This document shows positions 33,501 to 43,850 of a stretch of DNA of 64,000 bases, in pieces. The stretch spans positions 70,160,315-70,224,314 of the forward strand of contig NC_134573.1 in assembly GCF_050947875.1 (NCBI RefSeq), written 5' to 3'. The position numbers and the translations under genes were made by a program. Under the pieces are notes generated by a model. That model did no database searches, was not told the DNA's origin, and saw only the letters and a list, made by a program, of their open reading frames with translations. The stretch comes from Dermacentor variabilis. Its lineage: Eukaryota > Arthropoda > Arachnida > Ixodida > Ixodidae. Each line of letters opens with the position of its first letter. Positions within the stretch are counted from its first letter, which is position 1.

Positions 33501-35032
33501 ATCTGCTCAAACCTTATAGACAAAGGGAAGCAGTGGTGTGCATGATGGTAAACGTTCCTGAAGAGCTTCCGGTCGAGCTTCCGGGACTAGGCTCAGTGAC
33601 GAACAGGGAAGACACCGGTCAAGTCATTAGTGACCTTATCAGTAAAGCACCGCTGTCGCCCGAGCAGAAAACCGAACTACACCAGCTATTACAAGAGTTT
33701 CAAGGTCTGTTCTCTGAGAGGCCTGGTAGGACTTCTGTACTTACTCATGATATAGAACTTACCTCCCCAGAGCCAGTACGATCCAAGGCGTATCGGGTGT
33801 CACCCCGCCAGAGCGATATTATGGAGGCTGAGGTAAAGAAAATGCTACAGCTCGGTGTTATTGAGGCAGGTGAGAGTGATTATACCTCCCCTTTGATTTT
33901 AGTTGAGGTACCGGGCAAGGAACCTCGTCCTTGCGTCGACTACCGCAGGCTTAATTCCATCACTAAGGATCAAATTTATCCGATCCCTAACATCGAGGAG
34001 CGCCTTGAGAAAGTTAGTAGCGCTCAGTTTATTTCCACCCTAGATCTTGTCAGGGGTTATTGGCAGGTTCCACTTACAGAAGAGGCTAGTAGGTATGCGG
34101 CGTTCATTTCACCAATGGGAACATTCCGTCCTAAACTGTTGAGTTTTGGTTTGAAGAGCGCGCCATACTGTTTTTCAAGCCTCATGGATAAAGTGTTGCG
34201 GGGACAGCAAGAATTCGCTTTACCGTATCTAGACGACGTAGCGATATTCTCCGCATCCTGGTCTGAGCATATGACACACTTGCGGGCAGTGCTAACCCGC
34301 CTGCGCGAAGCGGGCTTGACAGTAAAGGCTCCTAAGTGCCAGTTAGCACAGGCCGAGGTTGTCTACCTCGGTCACGTGATTGGTCAGGGTCGTCGCCGCC
34401 CCTCTGAAATAAAAGTGGCCGCTGTGCGAGACTTTCCGCAACCGCGCACAAAGACCGATATTCGGTCGTTCTTAGGTGTCGCCGGCTACTATCAGAGGTA
34501 CATCCCCAGGTACTCTGATATCGCGGCTCTCCTGACGGATGCTCTAAGAAAAACAGAGCCTCAAACAGTCGTCTGGGACGAGACAAAGGAAAGAGCTTTT
34601 AGCGCCCTAAAGAGTGCCCTAACAAACCAGCCTGTGCTACGATCGCCAGACTATACAAAAGGGTTCATTGTTCAGTGCGATGCTAGTGAGCGAGGCATGG
34701 GCGTTGTACTGTGCCAACGGGAAAAGGGAGAAGTAGAACACCCCGTCCTGTATGCTAGTCGTAAGCTGACCAGTCGTGAGCAGGCGTATAGCGCCACCGA
34801 GAAAGAGTGTGCATGTCTCGTGTGGGCCGTTCAGAAATTGTCATGCTATCTAGCCGGCTCGAGGTTTATCATTGAGACGGATCACTGCCCTCTCCAATGG
34901 CTGCAGACCATCTCTCCCAAAAATGGCCGCCTCCTGCGCTGGAGCCTCGCTTTACAACAATATTCCTTTGAGGTGCGTTACAAAAAGGGGAGTCTCAACG
35001 GTAACGCCGATGGCTTAAGTCGAAGCCCCTAA
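30587..35032 (+). CDS. Gag-pol polyprotein, order Gag-PR-IN-RT-RNaseH
   Basis: An uninterrupted ORF of 1481 residues, starting at ATG 30587 (agccATGG context). Residues 2-42 form a SAP-like helix pair (KPKLLELARELGLDVSDKL), and 45-100 a charged coiled coil. Residues ~115-285 are a SCAN-like gag helical region, and 341-354 a CCHC knuckle CYTCQKPGHFSAQC. A protease-like segment is at ~385-480, with D395-S-A where D-S/T-G is usual. The integrase zinc module is H640/H647/C677/C680, and its catalytic D710, D769, E804. A GPY-like WEGPARIV lies near 935. RT spans ~1085-1260 with D1153 and YLDD 1214-1217. RNase H spans ~1355-1475 with D1365 and final NADGLSR. No gag-pol frameshift is needed, so Gag:Pol control must differ from elements that use one. 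Confidence 0.93.
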   Translation: MDLKSLRKPKLLELARELGLDVSDKLRKPELLKAILELEAEDDELSECLETIEERETAKRQERELKEQKEKEKEERDRQHALEMKRLEIEIERARNGSQAHGAGERVLFKMTDLMRPFKLGEDIGLFLVNFERTCEKQGFSRETWPQRLLTLLPGEAADVVARLDREEAEDFDKVKSSLLKKYRLSAEAFRRKFRENEKGRSESYTEFAYRLMSNMQEWLKEEKAFGDHDKVLQCFGLEQFYSRLPENVRYWVLDRPDVCTVAKAAELAEEFVTRRARGAKDGQKGEFGSKFERPKFTPMRAKGNTRSADASGSSATEPKETAAAEAERRKRFEMRQARVCYTCQKPGHFSAQCPETTPKVVFFSIGSTDENMKLLEPYMRDLLVNGKECRVLRDSAATMDVVHPSYVEPHMFTGECAWIKQAVEAHSVCLPVAKVLIEGPFGALETEAAVSSMPPPQYPYLFSNRSDHLLREKGLLFGEASVQALTRSKVRELAAKAVVAGPTLSNNEKGSEAQQAHIQSTPELNKIEPVALKAPDTGEETPDTGKLEELSTDLLIAPTSDGLDRLLKVSRSALIAEQKKDGSLENIRCNVKEGIARKNARFVERGGVLYRKYLDRRGVEFDQLIVPQCYRQDLLRLTHGGSWSGHLGVKKTKDRLLQEYYWPGCFRDADHFVRSCDTCQRVGKPGDKSRAPLKLVPIITEPFRRLVIDTVGPLPVTATGYRHILTVICPATKFPEAVPLKELSSVEIVNALLSIFARVGFPAEIQSDQGTVFTSALTTTFLERCGVKLLHSSVYHPQSNSVEKLHSVMKRVLRALCFEHRTDWELRLPGVMFALRTAPHAATGFSPAELVYGRSLRSPLRMLRESWEGRGDDPVVVEYVLKLLERLRRAQELSGEAMTKAQQRAKVYYDRTARARRFEVGDEVMILRTSLNNKLDVQWEGPARIVQKLSDVNYVVSLPGKRKAQQVYHCNLLKPYRQREAVVCMMVNVPEELPVELPGLGSVTNREDTGQVISDLISKAPLSPEQKTELHQLLQEFQGLFSERPGRTSVLTHDIELTSPEPVRSKAYRVSPRQSDIMEAEVKKMLQLGVIEAGESDYTSPLILVEVPGKEPRPCVDYRRLNSITKDQIYPIPNIEERLEKVSSAQFISTLDLVRGYWQVPLTEEASRYAAFISPMGTFRPKLLSFGLKSAPYCFSSLMDKVLRGQQEFALPYLDDVAIFSASWSEHMTHLRAVLTRLREAGLTVKAPKCQLAQAEVVYLGHVIGQGRRRPSEIKVAAVRDFPQPRTKTDIRSFLGVAGYYQRYIPRYSDIAALLTDALRKTEPQTVVWDETKERAFSALKSALTNQPVLRSPDYTKGFIVQCDASERGMGVVLCQREKGEVEHPVLYASRKLTSREQAYSATEKECACLVWAVQKLSCYLAGSRFIIETDHCPLQWLQTISPKNGRLLRWSLALQQYSFEVRYKKGSLNGNADGLSRSP

Positions 35033-35519
35033 CGTAGGAATCAGCCTCAAAATTGTTTGTTACTGATGTTTTTTCTTCCTGAGGCAGGATTTTTTTTTAA
35101 CATATTGCTTTTGTTTAGTGTTTCAAAGTGATGATATGCTTTCTAGTGCAATTTTCCAATTTGTGGACGCGTTCTGAGTGATGCTAGACTACTGTAAGGA
35201 ACTAGGCAGTGGTATAAAAAGGGGAAAGAGCCTGGCAGGGCTTAGTGAGGGTTGTGCCGTGCTTGCTGACTGAGCGGTTGAGTTTCAGCGTAGTTCTAAC
35301 GCTTGCCGGGAGCGAGAGCAAAAATGTGAACTCTCCCGAAGTCACTTTGCAGTGTCCCGTGCGAACCTGAACGAGAGAACGAGGCCTTCTCTGTGCGCTG
35401 CGCTCAAGAAACGTCGAGGGACGCCCGACTTCGGTTATGAGCATCATCGAGCGACATCCCTCCGGACAGCGGATGTAGTCCCCTGTCCATCGGGATCTCC
35501 TTCCCCCGGCGGGGCGGTC
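35033..35519 (+). other. 3' untranslated spacer of LTR element
   Basis: The 487 bp between the RNase H stop and the 3' LTR contain no long frame and no envelope-like membrane segments. A second TATA-like gtataaaaaggg occurs at about 35212. Sequence near 35510 is G-rich and serves as the likely polypurine tract. Confidence 0.6.
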
Positions 35520-36324
35520 TGTTGCGTTTCGCCTGCGACACGCGGTTTTGCCGGCGCGACTGCGGCGGGGCGGCAGACATTTTGGCCCGTTCGGCGTCGC
35601 CGCAACGCTCCCCGCCAGGCGTTTCAAGGCGTTTCCAGGCGCGACTGCGGCGGGGCGGCAGACATTTTGGCCCGTTCGGCGTCGCCGCAACGCTCCCCGC
35701 CCGGCGTTTCCAGGCGTTTCCCGGCATGTTCCGATGCCACGTGTCTTCATGTGCGTGTGTGAGTGTATGTGCCATTGTGCCCGAACCAGGCGATGCGACA
35801 GCAGGGGTCACCCTCTCCTTCCAGTCATTGTGCCCGAACCAGGCGATGCGACAGCAGGGGTCACCCTCCCCTTCCAGTCATTGTGCCCGAACCAGGCGAT
35901 GCGACAGCAGGGGTCACCCTCTCCTTCCAGTCTTTGTGCCCGACCGGCGGCAGTGTGCGTCACCTTAGCCCATTGTACAATCACGTGCTCGTCTATTGAG
36001 GGGTTCCTTCTTGCCCTCAACTGCGAGAGTATAAAAACAGCTGCCCCCGGACGCCAAAAGGATGGCTCCGATTTCTTCTGTTGAGTAAAGTGCTCTCCCG
36101 TCTCTCTACTTCGGTCAACCTGACCGCCAACTCTTTGCGATGTTAAAATAAACAAGTTGTTTTGTTGTTACCAGTCGACTCATGCTTTGCCGGGACCTTC
36201 GGATGCTTCCAGTTGTACCCCAGGCCGCCAGGCCAACGCTACCCTTGGGGCTTGCGACCCAGGTACAACCACGGGCGTCAGCGCCGAGTTCCCAACAACT
36301 CGTACCAGCGGTGCGATCCAAACA
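35520..36324 (+). repeat. 3' LTR (805 bp)
   Basis: Same layout as the 5' LTR with TATAAAA at 36030-36036 and AATAAA at 36147-36152. It is shorter by exactly one gtttccaggc unit. Few substitutions are visible (for example aaggatggc versus aaggagggc). The G-rich ggcggggcgg at 35510-35519 precedes it in polypurine-tract position. Confidence 0.93.
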
Positions 36325-38628
36325 CAGTGTAGGCAAGAAGCAGGCTGGAGACAAGTCAGTGGGGGAATATGGCATAGGTTCGGGGAGGGTTGTTAGTATA
36401 GTTTGCAGAACGGAATAATTTGCGGATAATGAATACCTTCTTCCACAAGCGGGATAACTGAAACTGGACGTGCGCTAACCCTGACATCATACAACGTGTG
36501 GACTTGCTCTGCAAGGTGTGCTGCAGTGGCCATAGGAGGGTAAGATCTCGAATTAGCTAAGACTTCAGGAGGGAACGGAAGAAACTGGTACATAAGAAGC
36601 CGATCAATGGGTTAGCGGTAAGAAGGAAAATAGGGGAATTCCGGATGCAGCTAGAGAACAGGTATTCGGCTTTAACTCAGGATCAGGACCTTAGTGTTGA
36701 AGCAATGAACGACGATCTTATGGGCATCATTTAGGAGTGTGCAATAAAGTCGGTGGTAACTTCGTTAGACAGGATACCAGTAGGCTATCCCAGGAGACGT
36801 AAGATCTGATTAAGAAACACCAATGTATGAAAGCCTCTAACCCTACAGCTATAATAGAACTGGCAGAACTTTCCAAGTTGATCAACAAACGTAAGATATC
36901 TGGCATGAGGAAATATAATATGAAGAGAATTGAGCATGCTCTCAGGAACGGAGGAAGCCTAGAAGCAGTGAAGAAGAAATTAGGAATAGGCGAGAATCAG
37001 ATGTATGCGTTAAGAGACAAAGCCGGCATTATCATTACCAATATAGATAAGATAGTTCAAGTGGCTGAGGAGTTCTATAGAGATGTATACAGTACAAGTG
37101 GCACCCACGACTATAATGGAAGAAGAAATAGTTTAGAGGAATTTGAAATCACACAAGTAACGCCGGAAGAAGTAAAGAAAGCCTTAAAGGCTATGCGAAG
37201 CGGGAAGCCAGCTGGGGAGGATCAGGTAACAGCAGATTTGTTGAAGGATGGTGGGCAGATTATTCTAGAAAAGCTTGTCACAATGTATACGCAATACCCC
37301 ATAATCTCAAACGTATGGGAATCTTGTAAGAACGGCAACGTAAACTTAATCCATAAGAAAGGGTACAAAGTATTTACTAAGGTAATCGCAAACAGAACCA
37401 GGAACACCTTAGACTTCTGTCAACCAAGGTCCAGGTAGGATTTCGTAAAGGCTACTCAACAATAGACCATGTTTACACTCTCAATCAGGTCATAGAGAAA
37501 TGTTCGGTATATAACCAACCCTTATATATACAGTTTTCATTTATTACGAGAAAGCGTTTGATTCAGTTGAAACCTCAGCAGTCATGCAGGCATTACGTAA
37601 TCAGGGTGTAGACGAGCCGTATGTAAAAATACTGAAAGATATCTGTAGCGGCGCCACAGCCACCGTAGTCCACCATAAAGAAAGCAACAAAATCGCAATG
37701 AAGAAGGGCGTCAGGCAGGGAGATACGATCTCCGATGCTATTCACAGCGTGTTTACAGCAAGTATTCAGAGCCCTGGATTGGAAAGAATTGGGGATAATA
37801 GATAAAGGATAGTACCTTAGTAACTTGCGATTCGCTGATGATATTGCCTTGCTTAGTAATTAAGGCGACCAATTACAATGCATGCTCACTGACGTGGACA
37901 TGCAAAGCAGAAGGGAGGGTCTAAAAATTAATCTGCAGAAAGCTAATGTTTAACAGTCTAGGAGGAGAACAGCAGTTTACGATAGGTAGCAAGGCACTGG
38001 AAGTGGTAAGGGAATACATAAACTTAGGGCAGATAGCGAACGCGGATCCTGATCATGAGACTGAAATAATAAGAAGAATAAAAATCGGCTGGGGTGCGTT
38101 TGGCAGGCGTTCGCAGATCATGAACAGCAGGTTGCCATTATCCCTCAAGAAGAAAGTGTATAACAGCTGTGTCTTACCAGTACTCACGTACGGGGCAGAA
38201 ACATGGAGGCTTACGAAAAGGGTTCTACTTAAATTGAGGACGACACAACGAGCTATGGAAACAAGAAGGGTGATTGTAACGTTAAGGGATAAGAAGAGAG
38301 CTGATTGGGTGAGGGAACAAACGCGAGTAAATAACATGTAAGTTGAAACCAAGAAAAAGAAATGGGGGCATGGGCAGGGCATGTAATTAGGAGGGAAGAT
38401 AGCCGATGGTCATTAAGGGTTACGGACTGTATTCCAAGAGAAGGGAAGCGTAGCAGGGTGCGGCAGAAAGTTAGATGGGCCGATGAGATTAAGAAGTTTG
38501 CAGGGACAACATGGCCACAATTAGCACATGACCGGGGTAGTTGGAGAAGTATGGGAGATGCCTTTGCCCTGCAGTGGACGTAGTCAGGCTGATGATGATG
38601 ATAAAGATGATGATGATGATAAAGATAA
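36325..38628 (+). pseudogene. RTE-like LINE, 3' part (endonuclease end, RT, tail)
   Basis: After the target duplication the LINE continues with EN sequence (GVGKKQAGDKSVGEYGIGS). The frame 36827-37438 holds the pre-RT linker (IEHALRNGGSLEAVKKKLGI) and RT start (GKPAGEDQVTADLL). A deletion has removed the N-Y-R-P-I-S-L block between KKG and YKVFTK. Next come GFRKGYSTIDH (37440), YEKAFDSVETSA (37545), VRQGDTISDAI (37708) and the catalytic FADD (37831-37842). The post-RT domain follows (37946-38341), then a C-terminal block (38362-38583) ending WRSMGDAFALQWT. A (GATGAT)-type tail runs from 38588. Several stops and frameshifts make it dead. Confidence 0.85.
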
Positions 38629-39100
38629 ATCTCATTGAATATTTACTTGCGCGAGTTTAACAGTATGAATGACGGATATAGCACAACGTATTCGATAAAC
38701 AAACCATGCTATTATGCCTAGTTGTCCTTAATTAATGACAGCGAAAGTCTGCTTGATTTGTGAACGTATTAGGCGTATCAAACTCGCGCGGACGTAATAA
38801 CTCTGTGGTTTCGAAGCGCGCTGCGCAACGCTGCTTTTGCAAGCAGCTCTAGAGAGAATATCACGCACGCGCTGGCTGTTGCTAACACTGCAGCTCATAT
38901 TTGATCACGTGCTATTCAGAGAGCGAAACTGGTGCGTCGCTGAAACCATCTGCCTGCTTTTACGTTGTCATGCAAGCTCACTTACGGCAGTCAGAGGAAG
39001 CGTTTTGAATGCGTTACTCGAATAAAAATAAATTTATCTTATAATTCCTTCCACGCTATAATCAGCCGGCAAAGTAGAACCTGTTTTAAAGGAGTGTGTG
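38629..39100. other. Spacer downstream of receptor gene
   Basis: AT-rich, no coding recognised. On the minus strand it would hold the receptor's 3' UTR. No other signal seen. Confidence 0.4.
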
Positions 39101-40906
39101 TTAGCGCAGCAGTTTTACTTTTGCAAAGATAACCTCAATAACAAGCGTTCCGACGCAGATGGCCAGTAGCACAATGAAAACAAGAAAGATGAAGCGGAAC
39201 TCCTCCAACTGGTCACGACCTGCGTCACCATGTGGCTCTCCGTGAGAGTATTCATCATCACTGTTCAGAAATGCCCACTTGGTTTTCTTAAGCACACCTG
39301 CTTCAAATAACGTCCGCATATACGTCCGAAATGCGCGTAAATGCGGGTAGTTCTTGCGAACAGGAAAAGATAAAAAAACTTAATTCAGCCGTTCCTTCGA
39401 TTCCGAAAGCGTAGACGTCGAGCGCTTCAAAGAGGTACCTAGATTCTTGGGCAGAAAGCAGACGTAAGCTTTGTTCTGCACGCATGACAGGAAACGTTCA
39501 ACATCATCATGAATCAGCTTGTCTGTGCGGCGTTTTCTAAGCGTTTTCTTCATCTTACGAAAAATACTACCCATAGGGTAATTGCTTGTCACAATGTTAT
39601 GTGTTAGTGTATTTCTCAAGAGGCAGGGAGAGACCTTCTGTTTGTCAAGCGCTTGCTCAAGCTCACTGACCGTGTCGATGATGTCCTCCGGAGTGCGAAG
39701 ACTGACCCTGGAAGCAAGCTCGCCTCGAAAATAGCTGGACAGTGGAAATATAGCTACAACCCAAACACCGTACACGATCCCACGTGCAAGCACCTGTTGC
39801 CTTCGCCGTGATATAGGGACTGAGGTGAAATAAAAAGAGGCTAAGAGGAACAAGAAATAATCCGTGATAGAACTCAGACTAGCGTAATTACTCACAATAA
39901 TATCCGCTGCAACCAAAGCGAGTAAAGCGAAAGCCTGCACTAAAACGAGAACTAAAAATGCCGTCTTCGACTCCACGAGAATAAGGAAACCGGACACCAT
40001 CGCACTTTGGCCTCTTTTCATGTAGAATGTTTCGTACGTGAAATCGATAACCACTGTTGTGCCATATTGCATGAAAAACGACTCGTGTACAGCTACCACG
40101 CAATCGCACAAATCAACGTACCCTCTGAAAAGATCCTTCTCGAGAGCGCTGGCCATGGCGTAAGGCCTCCGCTTCAGAGTCACGTTGTACGCAGACAGGC
40201 CATGCAATATTGCCTTTGATGAGGTGCCGATGCAACGTGGTACACGGGTTGCGCTCGGAGGGGACAATACGCATGCAACATGCATAACCGTGTTCCTCAA
40301 ATCGCTGCCCTTTGACGGGCTCTTTTGTACCCGGGTATTCACCTCGCAACCCCTCGTATAATGTGCGAGGGAGCCGGCTTCAGCATGAATTAGCGTTTTA
40401 TTTCCAGTGCCAGACATGTCATGGCTATTTGCAAACCTGCATGCGAAATTCCTGCCTCCAGTGTCGGTTACGTAAAAGCTCAACGCGTCGCTTGCTTCAG
40501 AGGTACTGTTTATCAATATCCAATCAACTAAGTAGTAGGATTTCACGAAGTTAAACGTTACATTCAGACAGTTCGACAAATTCCGGCCTAGGCTTACTGC
40601 AACTACATTTGTTTTGATTCCGCAAGCTGCTTGTGCCCAAATGTATGTGCAAAAATCCTTTGTGGGCAGTTTCCACAGTGTAAGCGGCCATGGCATCCCT
40701 TCCAACCAGATGTGGTCAAGATAGTCCCAGTACTTTTTACAAGTCACAATTGTTACAGCATCATGCCTTGCAATGTTAGACTGCAGAACACTCAAGACAT
40801 TTCCTCTGCTATTTTTAGACCATAGTTTACTTTCGGTCAATGAATGGACTACTGCAAACAAAACAATAAAAATAACTTGTCCAGCCATCATTTTTGGCGC
40901 GCTCAT
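39101..40906 (-). CDS. Ionotropic-receptor-like chemoreceptor with one in-frame stop
   Basis: A single-exon frame of 602 codons from ATG 40906 to TAA 39101, interrupted only by TAA at codon 509 (39380-39382). A signal peptide follows a Met pair (MMAGQVIFIVLFAVVHS). Residues ~25-300 are extracellular with several Cys and N-glycosylation sites. TM1 lies at about 312-335 (AFLVLVLVQAFALLALVAAD) and a pore-loop-like segment at 340-362 (SSITDYFLFLLASFYFTSVP). TM2 follows at ~370-393, then a second ligand-binding half. After the stop come LFEAGVLKKTKWAF and a last TM (FIFLVFIVLLAICVGTLVIE, ~573-595). The TM1-pore-TM2-S2-TM3 order is that of IR/iGluR channels, and sequence is divergent as in arthropod IRs. 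If the stop is obeyed, TM3 is lost and the channel should fail. Confidence 0.75.
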
Positions 40907-42512
40907 TTCTCGGGCAGAGCTTGCAGCGTCTGCGAGAGTTCAGAAGTGCGTATCATTCAGCGTAGGCAATTAATCATTTACGTTTTTACATGACATAGCT
41001 AGATAAGAGGGCCGCATGCTTCATTTTTTTCACAAGTAAAACCTGAATTCACACTTTGTATTATGCTGCCTACTTCAGAATATACAGAAACTTCAGTTTT
41101 TCACGTGTCTACATGTTATGAAGACTGTTTCCACCTGCGTTATTATTTAGACGCTATGCTTTCGAAGGTATGACCTTTGTTACAGCTACTTTATATTGAG
41201 CAAATATTACGCGATAGACTAACTTTGCAAGAAACTATCGCTGCGATACGTATATAGCGTATTGAGCTAAGCTCCATTCACCATACACAGCAAAGGTTCT
41301 AGTTCCCACGCAACCCACCTAGCTTAGATTTCGCACATTACCAACTGAAATCTATCACACCGGTCGGCACTCTTACCATTACCCCACCGGGTGAAACATG
41401 TTTCTCAATACAGGCTGCAGTGAGTCACTGCAGCGCTATTTCTAGGCGTTGCCCACCTCGAAAAAAAAATAAAAACGCATGAAGGCTACTGAGCTGCGAT
41501 TGGACTCAGTGCACTCAGCCACCTGCCCCTTGGCAACGACATCTGCCACTCGTGCTGCTTCCCCTCGGGTAGACAAGGATCGGCGTAGCAGTTACTCCAA
41601 TCTTTAATGAATGCGCGACTTCTCCACGTCATAAGCTAGCCTGGTTAGTCGAAGTAATGACGCTGAAGTGCCAAGCGACTGCTGAGACTGATGTGTTTGT
41701 TTCGTGACTCACATCTTGCATACGCCTAACTATTCTGTCGAATACTTGATGACAAATCCCAGAAATGCGCACCGCCACTCTACGACGTGAGCGTTAGCCG
41801 GAAGTTTCTGGTAGCGGGAAGTATTCAGCTGACAGTACGGTCCATTTGCCCGATTGGTTGTGTAGCTCTTGAGAGCCAGCGCAGCAAAAATTGAGATTGA
41901 AGGTCGCGCGTCTCAAAAGCGGATACTTAAGTGAATGTATATGGTATCGACCACAAAAAGTGCGGAGAGAATGCTGATGTAGAACGCGAATAACTGTCAT
42001 TAGTACATAATTTACGATGTGCGCATATGCTTTCAGGCTCTCTTCAGTCTCTCTTTCGGACCAACCTCTACTGCTTCGCTAAAATTTTACTTGCCTCCTA
42101 CCTTCGTCCGTTGAAGCACTGGCTACCACGTTACCACAAATGAAATATTTGCAGAGAAAATTCCAAGCCTTTTGATGATATATATATGTGGCAACGTAGA
42201 CGCCGGTACTACTCGTACGAGAAAGGCCGCTGCAACCTGCTGGTGCGTTGCATCTAAAATAACGTGTAGTAAAATGGTGTTCTCGTTGGTATTGCGTAAC
42301 TATCCTTACGCAACAGCGAGAACTTTCCGGCATGTGATTGTTTTCCTGACCTCCTTCATTCGCTGTCTATTCAGTAAAGAAAAAGCAGCCTGTGAAATTG
42401 CTCGAACAAGGGTGCTCAAGACCAAGACGCGCAAACTGTATTCACTAGGCCACCTACAATAAGTGCATGGTATTGATTACAACGAGGCGCAAAGCCATGC
42501 ACAGAAAGTACA
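40907..42512. other. Upstream of receptor; unassigned
   Basis: No coding was recognised. It includes the presumptive promoter of the minus-strand receptor gene, without a clear TATA box, and a 21-bp palindrome at 41414-41434. Confidence 0.35.
41414..41434. repeat. Perfect 21-bp palindrome
   Basis: gctgcagtga and tcactgcagc are exact complements around a single central G. It could be a hairpin or a dimeric protein-binding site; no context decides. Confidence 0.6.
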
Positions 42513-42972
42513 CAGGGTGTCCCAGCTAACTTTAGTTTAAAAATATGTTAATGCTACGTAGCTGGACAGAAGAAAGGTAGTGTGTTCTGGCGTCGCTTGG
42601 AGGTACCCAAACAATTTGTTTCATTTCGCCTAATTAGATAATTAGTCAACATTAATTAATCAACTTCTAAAATATTATAATTCGATGAAAAGTGTCAGTG
42701 CGAAACTAATAGAGCGACATGAAAAACTCCCGAAACAGCTTTCTGTTGCTCAATACGTGCTACTTAAAGTGCTACTTAAATTGCCGCGCGAGTGATCGCT
42801 CGAGGCACTTTGCGTGTATTTGCGGGCTTTCTTCACGCTCGGAGGAGCACGTTCTACAATTTTCTCATCTCCAAGTATCTCCAAGCGACGACAAACATCA
42901 TTACCTTTGTTCTATCCCACTACGTGACATTTGCATATTTTTAAACTGGCTAAAGTTAGCTAGGACACCCTG
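42513..42972. mobile_element. 460-bp MITE
   Basis: The ends are inverted repeats: cagggtgtcccagctaactt at 42513 and the complement of cagggtgtcctagctaactt ending at 42972. The match continues as imperfect pairing into tttaaaaatatg on both sides. There is no transposase. This TIR type is widespread in arthropod genomes. Flanking duplication was not evident. Confidence 0.85.
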
Positions 42973-43404
42973 TATATAGAAATGCGAGATCACGGTGGTC
43001 ATATCTCATTGTCACGGAGATGACATGTAAGCAGAAATGATATGATTGTGCATTTGCATAGTATAATAGGCTGTCAAAACCGCGCGGCTGACTAACCGCT
43101 CGCGCAGCACCTTCTTCCTCCTCTTCTGCGGTGCACGAAGCCTATTGTCAGTGAGCAGAAGAGTCATCGGGCTCTATAGACATGACATCCCAGGCATAGG
43201 CTGTGGAGGCGCACGTAGCAGAATAGAGCACTGTCTCGAATGGCAATGTAAGATGACAGCCATACACAACGAAAAACTAGGATTATTCGGCGGTGTTATG
43301 GTAGGAAGAATTGTACGGGAAATCAACGTAGGGTAGGCTGCCATCCCGATCACACTGATTGGCAGGAACATACGTGTATAGCATATCCGTCAGTGTTCTG
43401 TTAA
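42973..43404. other. Unassigned interval
   Basis: No gene or repeat recognised. Confidence 0.35.
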
Positions 43405-43850
43405 GCCGCTAGGTAGGAACGTTTTTCTGCGGATGGTAAGAGGTAGCCAGCTCATGTTCTGTAGAGTAGTTACGAAGGACGGCGTCGAGGAATTTGGCCA
43501 GAAAAGAGCGGCCACTAAACGAAAGCAGCGGTCGCGGAGCGCCTTCGTTAAGACCAACGTCAATATGCAGAAAGTTGACGACGTCTCTAGCGCAGGTTCT
43601 TAGCATGACTCGTGTGATGGCCAATCTGGTCGCTTAGTCTAGCCGGTCATGACGGTAATCCACTTATTGCGGGAGACCGAGGTGGGATAGAGGCCACGCA
43701 GATCAACCTCGACACGAAAAAAATTGTTCTGGTATTATGCAGAGAGGTTGAATTGGCCAGTGGGTGGAAGAGAAAGGCGTTTGGTGCGCTAGTGGCGTTT
43801 GCAGAGAGCGCAGCGGGCAGCGTATATATGCGAACTGGTCACTGGTGATG
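43405..43850 (-). pseudogene. Ty3/gypsy integrase fragment
   Basis: Minus-strand text includes the linker YAARCALCKRH (HHCC remainder), then FFRVEVDLRGLYPTSVSRNK with the first catalytic Asp. After a frameshift come GAPRPLLSFSGRSFLAKF and ATSYHPQKN. The second catalytic Asp is replaced (LLSFSG for LLSDRG), and the frame stops before the Glu. It is a decayed copy related in type to the 2041-4847 element. Confidence 0.65.

Larger units (their letters stand above)
29418..36324 (+). mobile_element. Complete Gmr1-like LTR retrotransposon (integrase before RT)
   Basis: This is a 6.9-kb element with two LTRs (29418-30232 and 35520-36324), TG...CA ends and a 4-bp target duplication CAGT (29414-29417 and 36325-36328). 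Removing it rejoins the RTE LINE exactly. The LTRs differ by a few substitutions and one 10-bp repeat unit. A single open frame of 1481 codons encodes gag, protease, integrase, RT and RNase H in that order. Ty3/gypsy-type sequence with integrase upstream of RT is the hallmark of the Gmr1-like group. No envelope gene is present. All features point to a recent and possibly still competent insertion. Confidence 0.93.

Noticed and set aside
35033..35519. Envelope gene after pol
   Set aside because: No long frame or membrane segments between the RNase H stop and the 3' LTR.
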